Source of the DNA: Calendula officinalis
Taxonomy: Eukaryota > Streptophyta > Magnoliopsida > Asterales > Asteraceae
NCBI GenBank assembly: GCA_963853835.1
Contig: OY970829.1
Span: forward strand, 26,995,764 to 27,059,763
Direction of reading: 5' to 3'
Length of the DNA stretch: 64,000 nucleotides
Shown: in pieces, positions 16,301 through 29,594 of the stretch
Numbering within the stretch: position 1 is the first letter of the stretch
Layout of the letters: every line of letters starts with the position of its first letter
The notes under the pieces: generated by a model
Seen by the model: only the letters and a program-made list of their open reading frames with translations
Database searches by the model: none
What the model was told of the DNA's origin: nothing
Position numbers and translations under genes: made by a program

Positions 16301-19300
16301 TCGGGCCGAAGTGCTGTTCGGGCCGAAGTGGTGTTCGGGCCGAAGTGGTGTTCGGGCCGAAGTGGTGTTCGGGCCGAAGTTCGGTGTTCGGGCCGAGGAT
16401 GATGTTCGGGCCGAGGTTGAAGTTCGGGCCGAGGTCGGAGTTCGGACCGAGGTTGAAATTCGGGCCGAGGTTGAAGTTCGGGCCGAAAATGAAGTTCGGG
16501 CCGGGAACAGCGAAGAGTTCGGGCCGAACTTGTTCTTGGCAGTGACGAACGAACCAGCTATTTTGGTTACTCGTGGGCGTGAAACGGACACCCGAGCTGA
16601 AAGTTATGAATGTTTTAGTATACCACCTTTTGTCACACAATTTTGGATATTGAAGAGTTCGGGCCGAAGAGGGATGTTCGGGCCGAAGTGGTGTTCGGGC
16701 CGAAGCGGGATGTTCGGGCCGAAGTGGTGTTCCGGCCGAAGTTCGGTGTTAGGGCCGAGGATGATGTTCGGTCCGAGGTTGAAGTTCGGGCCGAGGTCGG
16801 AGTTCAGGCCGAGGTTGAAGTTCGGGCCGAGGTTGAAGTTCGGGCCGAAAATTAAGTTCGGGTCGGGAACAGTGCAGAGTTAGGGCCGAACTTGTTCTTG
16901 GCAGTGATGAACGAACCAGCTATTTTGGTTACTCGTGGGCGTGAAACGGACACCCGAGCTGAAAGTTATGAATGTTTTAGTATAGCACCTTTTGTCACAC
17001 AATCTTGGATATTGAAGAGTTCGGGCCGAAGAGGGATGTTCGGGCCGAAGTGGTGTTCGGGCCAAAGTGGGATGTTCGGGCCGAAGTGGTGTTCGGGCCG
17101 AAGTGGTGTTCGGGCCGAAGTTCGGTGTTCGGGCCGAGGATGATGTTCGGGCCGAGGTTGAAGTTCGGGCCGAGGTCGGAGTTCGGGCCGAGGTTGAAGT
17201 TCTGGCCGAGGTTGAAGTTCGGGCCGAAAATGAAGTTCGGGCCGGGAACAGTGAAGAGTTCGCGCCGAACTTGTTCTTGGCAGTGACGAACGAACCAGCT
17301 AATTTGGTTACTCGTGGGCGTGAAACGGACACCCGAGCTGAAAGTTATGGATGTTTTAGTATAGCACCTTTTGTCATACAATCTTGGATATTGAAGAGTT
17401 CGGGCCAAAGAGGGATGTTCGGGCCGAAGTGGTGTTCGGCCCGAAGTGGGATGTTCGGGCCGAGGATGATGTTCGGGCCGAGGTTGAAGTTCGGGCCGAG
17501 GTCGGAGTTCGGGCCGAGGTTGAAGTTCAGGCCGAGGTTGAAGTTCGGGCCGAAAATGAAGTTCGGGTCGGGAACAGTGAAGAGTTCGGGCCGAACTTGT
17601 TCTTGGAAGTGACGAACGAACCAGCTATTTTGGTTACTCGTGGGCGTGAAACGGACACCCGAGCTGAAAGTTATGAATGTTTTAGTATAGCACCTTTTGT
17701 CACACAATCTTGGATATTTAAGAGTAAGGGCCGAAGAGGGATGTTCGGGCCGAAGTGGTGTTCGGGCCGAAGTGAGATGTTCGGGCCGAAGTGGTGTTCG
17801 GGCCGAAGTGGTGTTCGGGCCGAAGTTCGGTGTTCGGGCCGAGGATGATGTACGGGCCGAGGTTGAAGTTCGGGCCGAGGTCGGAGTTCGGGCCGAGGTT
17901 GTAGTTCGGGCCGAGGTTGAAGTTCGGGCCGAAAATAAAGTTCGGGCCGGGAACAGTGAAGAGTTTGGGCCGAACTTGTTCTTGGCAGTGACGAACGAAC
18001 CAGCTATTTTGGTTACTCGTGGGTGTGAAACGGACACCCAAGCTGAAAGTTATGAATGTTTTAGTATAGCACCTTTTGTCACACAATCTTGGATATTGAA
18101 GAGTTCGGGCCGAAGAGGGATGTTCGGTCCGAAGTGGTGTTCGGGCCGAAGTGGGATGTTCGGGCCGAAGTTCGGTGTTCGGGCCGAGGATGATGTTGGG
18201 GCCGAGGTTGAAGTTCGGGCCGAGGTCGGAGTTCGGGCCGAGGTTGAAGTTCGGGCCGAAAATGAAGTTCGGGCCGGGAACAGTGAAGAGTTCGGGCCGA
18301 ACTTGTTCTTGGCAGTGACGAACGAACCACCTATATTGGTTACTCGTGGGCGTGAAACGGACACCCGAGCTGAAAGTTATGAATGTTTTAGTATAGCACC
18401 TTTTGTCACACAATCTTGGATATTGAAGAGTTCGGGCCGAAGAGGGATGTTCGGGCCGAAGTGGGATTTTCGGGCCGAAGTGGGATGTTCGGGCCGAAGT
18501 GGTGTTCGGGCCGAAGTTCGGTGTTCGGGCCGAGGATGATGTTCGGTCCGAGGTTGAAGTTCGTGCTGAGGTCGGAGTTCGGGCCGAGGTTGAAGTTCGG
18601 GCCGAGGTTGAAGTTCGGGTCGAAAATCAAGTTCGGGCCGGGAACAGTGAAGTGTTCGGGCCGAACTTGTTCTTGGCAGTCACGAACGACCAGCTATTTT
18701 GGTTACTCATGGGCGTGAAACGGACACCCGAGCTGAAAGTTATGAATATTTTAGTATAGCACCTTTTGTCACACAATCTTGGATATTGAAGAGTTCGGGC
18801 CGAAGAGGGATGTTCGGGCCGAAGTGGTGTTCGGGCCGAAGTGGGATGTTCGGGCCGAAGTGGTGTTCGGGCCGAAGTGGTGTCCGGGCCGAAGTTCGGT
18901 GTTCGGGCCGAGGATGATGTTCGGGCCGAGGTTGAAGTTCGGGCCGAGGTCGGAGTTCGGGCCGAGGTTGAAGTTCGGGCCGAAAATGAAGTTCGGGCCG
19001 GGAACAGCGAAGAGTTCGGGCCGAACTTGTTCTTGGCAGTGACGAACGAACCAGCTATTTTGGTTACTCGTCGGCGTGAAACGGACACCCGAGCTGAAAG
19101 TTATGAATGTTTTAGTATACCACCTTTTGTCACACAATCTTGGATATTGAAGAGTTCGGGCCGAAGAGGGATGTTCGGGCCGAAGTGGTGTTCGGGCCGA
19201 AGTGGGATGTTCGGGCCGAAGTGGTGTTCGGGCCGAAGTTCGGTGTCCGGGCCGAGGATGATGTTCGGGCCGAGGTTGAAGTTCGGGCCGAGGTCGGAGT

Positions 19301-22300
19301 TCGGGCCGAGGTTGAAGTTCGGGCCGAAAGTTAAGTAAGGGCCGGGAAGAGTGCAGAGTTAGGGCCGAACTTGTTCTTGGCAGTGACGAACGAACCAGCT
19401 ATTTTGGTTACTCGTGGGCGTGAAACGGACACCCGAGCTGAAAGTTATGGATGTTTTAGTATAGCACCTTTTGTCACACAATCTTGGATATTGAAGAGTT
19501 CGGGCCGAAGAGGGATGTTCGGGCCGAAGTGGTGTTCGAGCCGAAGTGGGATGTTCGGGCCGAAGTGGTGTTCGGGCCGAAGTTCGGTGTTCGGGCCGAG
19601 GATGATGTTCGGGCCGAGGTTGAAGTTCGTGCCGAGGTCGGAGTTCGGGCCGAGGTTGAAGTTCGGGCCGAGGTTGAAGTTCGGGCCGAAAATCAAGTTC
19701 GGGCCGGGAACAGTGAAGAGTTCGGGCCGAACTTGTTCTTGGCAGTGACGAACGACCAGCTATTTTGGTTACTCATGGGCGTGAAACGGACACCCGAGCT
19801 GAAAGTTATGAATGTTTTAGTATAGCACCTTTTGTCACACAATCTTGGATATTGAAGAGTTCGGGCCGAAGAGGGATGTTCGGGCCGAAGTGGTGTTCGG
19901 TTCGAAGTGGTGTTCGGGCCGAAGTGGTGTTCGGGCCGAAGTTCGGTGTTCGGGCCGAGGATGATGTTCGGGCCGAGGTTGAAGTTCGGGCCGAGGTCGG
20001 AGTTCGGACCGAGGTTGAAATTCGGGCCGAGGTTGAAGTTCAGGCCGAAAATGAAGTTCGGGCCGGGAACAGCGAAGAGTTCGGGCCGAACTTGTTCTTG
20101 GCAGTGACGAACGAACAAGCTATTTTGGTTACTCGTGGGCGTGAAACGGACACCCGAGCTGAAAGTTATGAATGTTTTAGTATACCACCTTTTGTCACAC
20201 AATTTTGGATAATGAAGAGTTCGGGCCGAAGAGGGATGTTCGGGCCGAAGTGGTGTTCGGGCCGAAGTTCGGTGTTCGGGCCGAGGATGATGTTCGGTCC
20301 GAGGTTGAAGTTCGGGCCGAGGTCGGAGTTCAGGCCGAGGTTGAAGTTCGGGCCGAGGTTGAAGTTCGGGCCGAAAATTAAGTTCGGGTCGGGAACAGTG
20401 CAGAGTTAGGGCCGAACTTGTTCTTGGCAGTGACGAACGAACCAGCTATTTTGGTTACTCGTGGGCGTGAAACGGACACCCGAGCTGAAAGTTATGAATG
20501 TTTTAGTATAGCACCTTTTGTCACACAATCTTGGATATTGAAGAGTTCGGGCCGAAGAGTGGGATGTTCGGGCCGAAGTGGTGTTCGGGCCAAAGTGGGA
20601 TGTTCGGGCCGAAGTGGTGTTCGGGCCGAAGTGGTGTTCGGGCCGAAGTTCGGTGTTCGGGCCGAGGATGATGTTCGGGCCGAGGTAGAAGTTCGGGCCG
20701 AGGTCGGAGTTCGGGCCGAGGTTGAAGTTCGGGCCGAGGTTGAAGTTCGGGCCGAAAATGAAGTTCGGGCCGGGAACAGTGAAGAGTGGGTGCCGAACTT
20801 GTTCTTGGCAGTGACGACCGAACCAGCTATTTAGGTTACTCGTGGGCGTGAAACGGACACCCGAGCTGAAAGTTATGAATGTTTTAGTATAGCACCTTTC
20901 GTCACACAATCTTGGATATTGAAGAGTTCGGGCCGAAGAGGGATGTTCGGGCCGAAGTGGTGTTCGGGCCGAAGTGGGATGTTCGGGCCGAAGTGGTGTT
21001 CTGGCCGAAGTGGTGTTCGGGCCGAAGTTCGGTGTTCTGGCCGAGGATGATGTTCGGGCCGAGGTTGAAGTTCGGGCCGAAGTCGGAGTTCGGGCCGAGG
21101 TTGAAGTTTGGGCCGAGGTTGATGTTCGGGCCGAAAATGAAGTTCGGGCCGGGAACAGTGAAGAGTTCGGGCCGAACTTGTTCTTGGCAGTGACGAACGA
21201 ACCAGCTATTTTGGTTACTCATGGGCGTGAAACGGACACCCGAGCTGAAAGTTATGAATGTTTTAGTATAGCACCATTTGTCACACAATCTTGGATATTG
21301 AAGAGTTCGGGCCGAAGAGGGATGTTCGGGCCGAAGTGGGATGTTCGGGCCGAAGTGGTGTTCGGGCCGAAGTGGTATTCGGGCCGAAGTTCGGTGTTCG
21401 GGCTGAGGGTGATGTTCGGGCCGAGGTTGAAGTTCGGGCCGAGGTCGGAGTTCGGGCCGAGGTTGAAATTCGGGCCGAGGTTGAAGTTCGGGCCGAAAAT
21501 GAAGTTCGGGCCGGGAATAGCGAAGAGTTCGGGCCGAACTTGTTCTTGGCAGTGACGAACGAACCAGCTATTTTGGTTACTCGTGGGCGTGAAACGGACA
21601 CCCGAGCTGAAAGTTATGAATGTTTTAGAATACCACCTTTTGTCACATAATTTTGGATATTGAAGAGTTCGGGCCGAAGAGGGATGTTCGGGCCGAAGTG
21701 GTGTTCGGGCCGAAGCGGGATGTTCGGGCCGAAGTGGTGTTCGGGCCGAAGTGGTGTTCGGGACGAAGTTCGGTGTTCGGGCCGAAGTTCGGTGTTCGGG
21801 CCGAGGATGATGTTCGGTCCGAGGTTGAAGTTCGGGCCGAGGTCGGAGTTCGGGACGAGGTTGAAGTTCGGGCCGAGGTTGAAGTTCGGGCCGAAAATTA
21901 AGTTCGGGTCCGGAATAGTGCAGAGTTAGGGCCGAACTTGTTCTTGGCAGTGACGAACGAACCAGCTATTTTGGTTACTCGTGGGCGTGAAACGGACACC
22001 CGAGCTGAAAGTTATGGATGTTTTAGTATAGCTTCTTTTGTCACACAATCTTGGATATTGAATAGTTTGGGCCGAAGAGGGATGTTCGGGCCGAAGTGGT
22101 GTTCGGGCCGAAGTGGGATGTTCGGGCCGAAGTGGTGTTCGGGCCGAAGTTCGGTGTTCGGGCCGAGGATGATGTTCGGGCCGAGGTTAAAGTTCGGGCC
22201 GAGGTCGGAGTTCGGGCCGAGGTTGAAGTTCAAGCCGAGGTTGAAGTTCGGGCCGAGGTTGAAGTTCGGGACGAAAATGAAGTTCGGGCCGGGAACAGTG

Positions 22301-22779
22301 AAGAGTTCGGGCCGAACTTGTTCTTGGTAGTGACGAACGAACCAGCTATTTTGGTTACTCGTGGGCGTGAAACGGACACCCGAGCTGAAAGTTATGAATG
22401 TTTTAGTATAGCACCTTTTGTCACACAATCTTGGATATTGAAGAGTTCGGGCCGAAGAGGGATGTTCGGGCCGAAGTGGGATGTTCGGGCCAAAGTGGTG
22501 TTCGGGCCGAAGTGGTGTTCGGGCCGAATTTCGGTGTTCGGGCCGAGGATGATGTCCGGGCCGAGGTTGAAGTTCGTGCCGAGGTAGGAGTTCGGGCCGA
22601 GGTTGAAGTTCGGGCCGAGGTTGAAGTTCGGGCCGAAAATCAAGTTCGGGCCGGGAACAGTGAAGAGTTCGGGCCGAACTTGTTCTTGGCAGAGACGAAC
22701 GACCAGCTATTTTGGTTACTCGTGGGCGTGAAACGGACATCCGAGCTGAAAGTTATGAATGTTTTAGTATAGCACCTTT

Positions 22780-25700
22780 TGTCACAAAATCTTGGATATT
22801 GAAGAGTTCGGGCCGAAGAGGGATGTTCGGGCCGAAGTGGTGTTCGGGCCGAAGTGGGATGTTCGGGCCGAAGTGGTGTTCAGGCCGAAGTGGTGTTCGG
22901 GCCGAAGTTCGGTGTTCGGGCCGAGGATGATGTTCGGGCCGAGGTTGAAGTTCGGGTCGAGGTCGGAGTTCGGGCCGAGGTTGATGTTCGGGCCGAGGTT
23001 GAAGTTCGGGCCGAAAATGAAGTTCGGGCCGGGAACAGCGAAGAGTTCGGGCCTAACTTGTTCTTGGCAGTGACGAACGAACCAGCTATTTTGGTTACTC
23101 GTGGGCGTGAAACGGACACCCGAGCTGAAAGTTATGAATGTTTTAGTATACCACCTTTTGTCACACAATCTTGGATATTGAAGAGTTCGGGCCGAAGAGG
23201 GATGTTCGGGCCGAAGTGGTGTTCGGGCCGAAGTGGGATGTTCGGGCCGAAGTGGTGTTCGGGCCGAAGTTCGGTGTTCGGGCCGAGGATGATGTTCGGG
23301 CCGAGGTTGAAGTTCGGGCCGAGGTCGGAGTTCGGGCCGAGGTTAAAGTTCGGGCCGAGGTTGAAGTTTGGGCCGAAAATGAAGTTCGGGCCGGGAACAG
23401 TGAAGAGTTCGGGCCGAACTTGTTCTTGGCAGTGACGAACGAACCAGCTATATTGGTTACTCGTGGGCGTGAAACGGACACCCGAGCTCAAAGTTATGAA
23501 TGTTTTAGTATAGCACCTTTTGTCACACAATCTTGGATATTGAAGAGTTCGGGCCGAAGAGGGATGTTCGGGCCGAAGTGGGATTTTCGGGCCGAAGTGG
23601 GATGTTCGGGCCGAAGTGGTGTTCGGGCCGAAGTTCGGTGTTCGGTCCGAGGATGATGTTCGGGCCGAGGTTGAAGTTCGTGCTGAGGTCGGAGTTCGGG
23701 CCGAGGTTGAAGTTCGGGCCGAGGTTGAAGTTCGGGTCGAAAATCAAGTTCGGGCCGGGAACAGTGAAGTGTTCGGGCCGAACTTGTTCTTGGCAGTGAC
23801 GAACGACCAGCTATTTTGGTTACTCATGGGCGTGAAACGGACACCCGATCTGAAAGTTATGAATGTTTTAGTATAGCACCTTTTGTCACACAATCTTGGA
23901 TATTGAAGAGTTCGGGCCGAAGAGGGATGTTCGGGCCGAAGTGGTGTTCGGGCCGAAGTGGGATGTACGGGCCGAAGTGGTGTTCGGGCCGAAGTGGTGT
24001 TCGGGCCGAAGTTCGATGTTCGGGCCGAGGTCGGAGTTCGGGCCGAGGTTGAAGTTCGGGCCGAAAATGAAGTTCGGGCCGGGAACAGCGAAGAGTTCGG
24101 GCCGAACTTGTTCTTGGCAGTGACGAACGAACCAGCTATTTTGGTTACTCGTCGGCGTGAAACGGACACCCGAGCTGAAAGTTATGAATGTTTTAGTATA
24201 GCACATTTTGTCACAAAATCTTGGATATTGAAGAATTCGGGCCGAAGAGGGATGTTCGGGCCGAAGTGGTGTTCGGGCCGAAGTGGGATGTTCGGGCCGA
24301 AGTGGTGTTCAGGCCGAAGTGGTGTTCGGGCCGAAGTTCGGTGTTCGGGCCGAGGATGATGTTCGGGCCGAGGTTGAAGTTCGGGCCGAGGTCGGAGTTC
24401 GGGCCGAGGTTGAAGTTCGGGCCGAGGTTGAAGTTCGGGCCGGGAACAGCGAAGAGTTCGGGCCTAACTTGTTCTTGGCAGTGACGAACGAACCAGCTAT
24501 TTTGGTTACTCGTGGGCGTGAAACGGACACCCGAGCTGAAAGTTATGAATGTTTTAGTATACCACCTTTTGTCACACAATCTTGGATATTGAAGAGTTCG
24601 GGCCGAAGAGGGATGTTCGGGCCGAAGTGGTGTTCGGGCCGAAGTGGGATGTTCGGGCCGAAGTGGTGTTCGGGCCAGAGTTCGGTGTTCGGGCCGAGGA
24701 TGATGTTCGGGCCGAGGTTGAAGTTCGGGCCGAGGTCGGAGTTCGGGCCGAGGTTAAAGTTCGGGCCGAGGTTGAAGTTCGGGCCGAAAATGAAATTCGG
24801 GCCGGGAACAGTGAAGAGTTCGGGCCGAACTTGTTCTTGGCAGTGACGAACGAACCAGCTATATTGGTTACTCGTGGGCGTGAAACGGACACCCGAGCTG
24901 AAAGTTATGAATGTTTTAGTATAGCACCTTTTGTCACACAATCTTGGATATTGAAGAGTTCGGGCCGAAGAGGGATGTTCGGGCCGAAGTGGTGTTCGGG
25001 CCGAAGTGGGATGTTCGGGCCGAAGTGGTGTTCGGGCCGAAGTTCGGTGTTCGGGCCGAGGATGATGTTCGGGCCGAGGTTGAAGTTCGTGCTGAGGTCG
25101 GAGTTCGGGCCGAGGTTGAAGTTCGGGCCGAGGTTGAAGTTCGGGTCGAAAATCAAGTTCGGGCCGGGAACAGTGATGTGTTCGGGCCGAACTTGTTCTT
25201 GGCAGTGACGAACGACCAGCTATTTTGGTTACTCATGGGCGTGAAACGGACACCCGAGCTGAAAGTTATGAATGTTTTAGTATAGCACCTTTTGTCACAC
25301 AATCTTGGATATTGAAGAGTTCGGGCCGAAGAGGGATGTTCGGGCCGAAGTGGTGTTCGGGCCGAAGTGGGATGTTCTGGCCGAAGTGGTGTTCGGGCCG
25401 AAGTGGTGTTCGGGCCGAAGTTCGGTGTTCGGGCCGAGGATGATGTTCGGGCTGAGGTTGAAGTTCGGGCCGAGGTCGGAGTTCGGGCCGAGGTTGAAGT
25501 TCGGGCCGAAAATGAAGTTCGGGCCGGGAACAGCGAAGAGTTCGGGCCGAACTTGTTCTTGGCAGTGACGAACGAACCAGCTATTTTGGTTACTCGTCGG
25601 CGTGAAACGGACACCCGAGCTGAAAGTTATGGATGTTTTAGTATAGCACCTTTTGTCACACAATCTTGGATATTGAAGAGTTCGGGCCGAAGAGGGATGT

Positions 25701-28700
25701 TCGGGCCGAAGTGGTGTTCGAGCCGAAGTGGGATGTTCGGGCCGAAGTTCGGTGTTCGGTCCGAGGATGATGTTCGGGCCGAGGTTGAAGTTCGTGCCGA
25801 GGTCGGAGTTCGGGCCGAGGTTGAAGTTCGGGCCGAGGTTGAAATTCGGGCCGAAAATCAAGTTCGGGCCGGGAACAGTGAAGAGTTCGGGCCGAACTTG
25901 TTCTTGGTAGTGACGAACGACCAGCTATTTTGGTTACTCATGGGCGTGAAACGGACACCCGAGCTGAAAGTTATGAATGTTTTAGTATAGCACCTTTTTG
26001 TCACACAATCTTGGATATTGAAGAGTTCGGGCCGAAGAGGGATGTTCGGGCCGAAGTGGTGTTCGGGCCGAAGTTCGGTGTTCGGGTCGAGGATGATGTT
26101 CGGGCCGAGGTTGAAGTTCGGGCCGAGGTCGGAGTTCGGACCGAGGTTGAAATTCGGGCCGAGGTTGAAGTTCGGGCCGAAAATGAAGTTCGGGCCGGGA
26201 ACAGCGAAGAGTTCGGGCCGAACTTGTTCTTGGCAGTGACGAACGAACCAGCTATTTTGGTTACTCGTGGGCGTGAAACGGACACCCGAGCTGAAAGTTA
26301 TGAATATTTTAGTATACCACCTTTTGTCACACAATTTTGGATATTGAAGAGTTCGGGCCGAAGAGGGATGTTCGGGCCGAAGTGGGATGTACGGGCCGAA
26401 GTGGTGTTCGGGCCGAAATGGTGTTCGGGCCGAAGTTCGGTGTTCGGGCCGAGGTCGATGTTCGGGCCGAGGTTGAAGTTCGGGCCGAGGTCGGAGTTCG
26501 GGCCGAGGTTGAAGTTCGGGCCGAAAATGAAGTTCGGGCCGGGAACAGCGAAGAGTTCGGGCCGAACTTGTTCTTGGCAGTGACGAACGAACCAGCTATT
26601 TTGGTTACTCGTCGGCGTGAAACGGACACCCGAGCTGAAAGTTATGAATGTTTTAGTATAGCACCTTTTGTCACAAAATCTTGGATATTGAAGAATTCGG
26701 GCCGAAGAGGGATGTTCGGGCCGAAGTGGTGTTCGGGCCGAAGTGGGATGTTCGGGCCGAAGTGGTGTTCAGGCCGAAGTGGTTTTCGGGCCGAAGTTCG
26801 GTGTTCGGGCCGAGGATGATGTTCGGGCCGAGGTTGAAGTTCGGGCCGAGGTCGGAGTTCGGGCCGAGGTTGAAGTTCGGGCCGAGGTTGAAGTTCGAGC
26901 CGAAAATGAAGTTCGGGCCGGGAACAGCGAAGAGTTCGGGCCTAACTTGTTCTTGGCAGTGACGAACGAACCAGCTATTTTGGTTACTCGTGGGCGTGAA
27001 ACGGACACCCGAGCTGAAAGTTATGAATGTTTTAGTATACCACCTTTTGTCACACAATCTTGGATATTGAAGAGTTCGGGCCGAAGAGGGATGTTCGGGC
27101 CGAAGTGGTGTTCGGGCCGAAGTGGGATGTTCGGGCCGAAGTGGTGTTCGGGCCGAAGTTCGGTGTTCGGGCCGAGGATGATGTTCGGGCCGAGGTTGAA
27201 GTTCGGGCCGAGGTCGGAGTTCGGGCCGAGGTTAAAGTTCGGGCCGAGGTTGAAGTTCGGGCCGAAAATGAAGTTCGGGCCGGGAACAGTGAAGAGTTCG
27301 GGCCGAACTTGTTCTTGGCAGTGACGAACGAACCACTATATTGGTTACTCGTGGGCGTGAAACGGACACCCGAGCTGAAAGTTATGAATGTTTTAGTATA
27401 GCACCTTTTGTCACACAATCTTGGATATTGAAGAGTTCGGGCCGAAGAGGGATGTTCGGGCCGAAGTGGGATTTTCGGGCCGAAGTGGGATGTTCGGGCC
27501 GAAGTGGTGTTCGGGCCGAAGTTCGGTGTTCGTGCCGAGGATGATGTTCGGGCCGAGGTTGAAGTTCGTGCTGAGGTCGGAGTTCGGGCCGAGGTTGAAG
27601 TTCGGGCCGAGGTTGAAGTTCGGGTCGAAAATCAAGTTCGGGCCGGGAACAGTGATGTGTTCGGGCCGAACTTGTTCTTGGCAGTGACGAACGACCAGCT
27701 ATTTTGGTTACTCATGGGCGTGAAACGGACACCCGAGCTGAAAGTTATGAATGTTTTAGTATAGCACCTTTTGTCACACAATCTTGGATATTGAAGAGTT
27801 CGGGCCGAAGAGGGATGTTCGGGCCGAAGTGGTGTTCGGGCCGAAGTGGGATGTTCTGGCCGAAGTGGTGTTCGGGCCGAAGTGGTGTTCGGGCCGAAGT
27901 TCGGTGTTCGGGCCGAGGATGATGTTCGGCCTGAGGTTGAAGTTCGGGCCGAGGTCGGAGTTCGGGCCGAGGTTGAAGTTCGGGCCGAAAATGAAGTTCG
28001 GGCCGGGAACAGCGAAGAGTTCGGGCCGAACTTGTTCTTGGCAGTGACGAACGAACCAGCTATTTTGGTTACTCGTCGGCGTGAAACGGACACCCGAGCT
28101 GAAAGTTATGAATGTTTTAGTATACCACCTTTTGTCACACAATCTTGGATATTGAAGAGTTCGGGCCGAAGAGGGATGTTCGGGCCGAAGTGGTGTTCGG
28201 GCCGAAGTGGGATGTTCGGGCCGAAGTGGTGTTCGGGCCGAAGTGGTGTTCGGGCCGAAGTTCGGTGTTCGGGCCGAGGTTGATGTTCGGGCCGAGGTTG
28301 AAGTTCGGGCCGAGGTCGGTGTTCGGGCCGAGGTTGAAGTTCGGCCCGAGGTTGAAGTTCGGGCCGAAAGTTAAGTAAGGGCCGGGAAGAGTGCAGAGTT
28401 AGGGCCGAACTTGTTCTTGGCAGTGACGAACGAACCAGCTATTTTGGTTACTCGTGGGCGTGAAACGGACACCCGCGCTGAAAGTTATGGATGTTTTAGT
28501 ATAGCACCTTTTGTCACACAATCTTGGATATTGAAGAGTTCGGGCCGAAGAGGGATGTTCGGGCCGAAGTGGTGTTCGAGCCGAAGTGGGATGTTCGGGC
28601 CGAAGTTCGGTGTTCGGGCCGAGGATGATGTTCGGGCCGAGGTTGAAGTTCGTGCCGAGGTCGGAGTTCGGGCCGAGGTTGAAGTTCGGGCCGAGGTTGA

Positions 28701-29450
28701 AATTCGGGCCGAAAATCAAGTTCGGGCCGGGAACAGTGAAGAGTTCAGGCCGAACTTGTTCTTGGTAGTGACGAACGACCAGCTATTTTGGTTACTCATG
28801 GGCGTGAAACGGACACCCGAGCTGAAAGTTATGAATGTTTTAGTATAGCACCTTTTGTCACACAATCTTGGATATTGAAGAGTTCGGGCCGAAGAGGGAT
28901 GTTCGGGCCGAAGTGGTGTTCGGGCCGAAGTTCGGTGTTCGGGTCGAGGATGATGTTCGGGCCGAGGTTGAAGTTCGGGCCGAGGTCGGAGTTCGGACCG
29001 AGGTTGAAATTCGGGCCGAGGTTGAAGTTCGGGCCGAAAATGAAGTTCGGGCCGGGAACAGCGAAGAGTTCGGGCCGAACTTGTTCTTGGCAGTGACGAA
29101 CGAACCAGCTATTTTGGTTACTCGTGGGCGTGAAACGGACACCCGAGCTGAAAGTTATGAATGTTTTAGTATACCACCTTTTGTCACACAATTTTGGATA
29201 TTGAAGAGTTCGGGCCGAAGAGGGATGTTCGGGCCGAAGTGGTGTTCGGGCCGAAGCGGGATGTTCGGGCCGAAGTGGTGTTCGGGCCGAAGTGGTGTTC
29301 GGGCTGAAGTTCGGTGTTCGGGCCGAGGATGATGTTCGGTCCGAGGTTGAAGTTCGGGCCGAGGTCGGAGTTCAGGCCGAGGTTGAAGTTCGGGCCGAGG
29401 TTGAAGTTCGGGCCGAAAATTAAGTTCGGGTCGGGAACAGTGCAGAGTTA
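22780..29450 (+). repeat. Region of overlapping higher-order similarity (about 1.41, 2.48 and 3.89 kb)
   Basis: Blocks near 22.8-23.9 kb and 26.7-27.8 kb match at an offset of about 3889 bp. Blocks at 23.1 and 24.5 kb match at 1411 bp, and at 25.15 and 27.63 kb at 2479 bp. The mixed offsets point to repeated unequal exchanges rather than one clean duplication. Boundaries are approximate. Confidence 0.6.
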
Positions 29451-29594
29451 GGGCCGAACTTGTTCTTGGCAGTGACGAACGAACCAGCTATTTTGGTTAC
29501 TCGTGGGCGTGAAACGGACACCCGAGCTGAAAGTTATGAATGTTTTAGTATAGCACCTTTTGTCACACAATCTTGGATATTGAAGAGTTCGTGC

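Larger units (their letters stand above)
10179..18215 (+). repeat. Higher-order repeat, period 3904 bp, two copies and a partial third
   Basis: The block 10179-14082 (12 monomers by start positions) recurs at 14083-17986 with almost no change, including rare variants such as the GAGTTAGAGCC tail. A third copy begins at 17987 and stays similar until about 18215, where an extra subrepeat appears. The tag GATGATGTTGGGG occurs in the first monomer of the second and third copies only. Confidence 0.85.
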
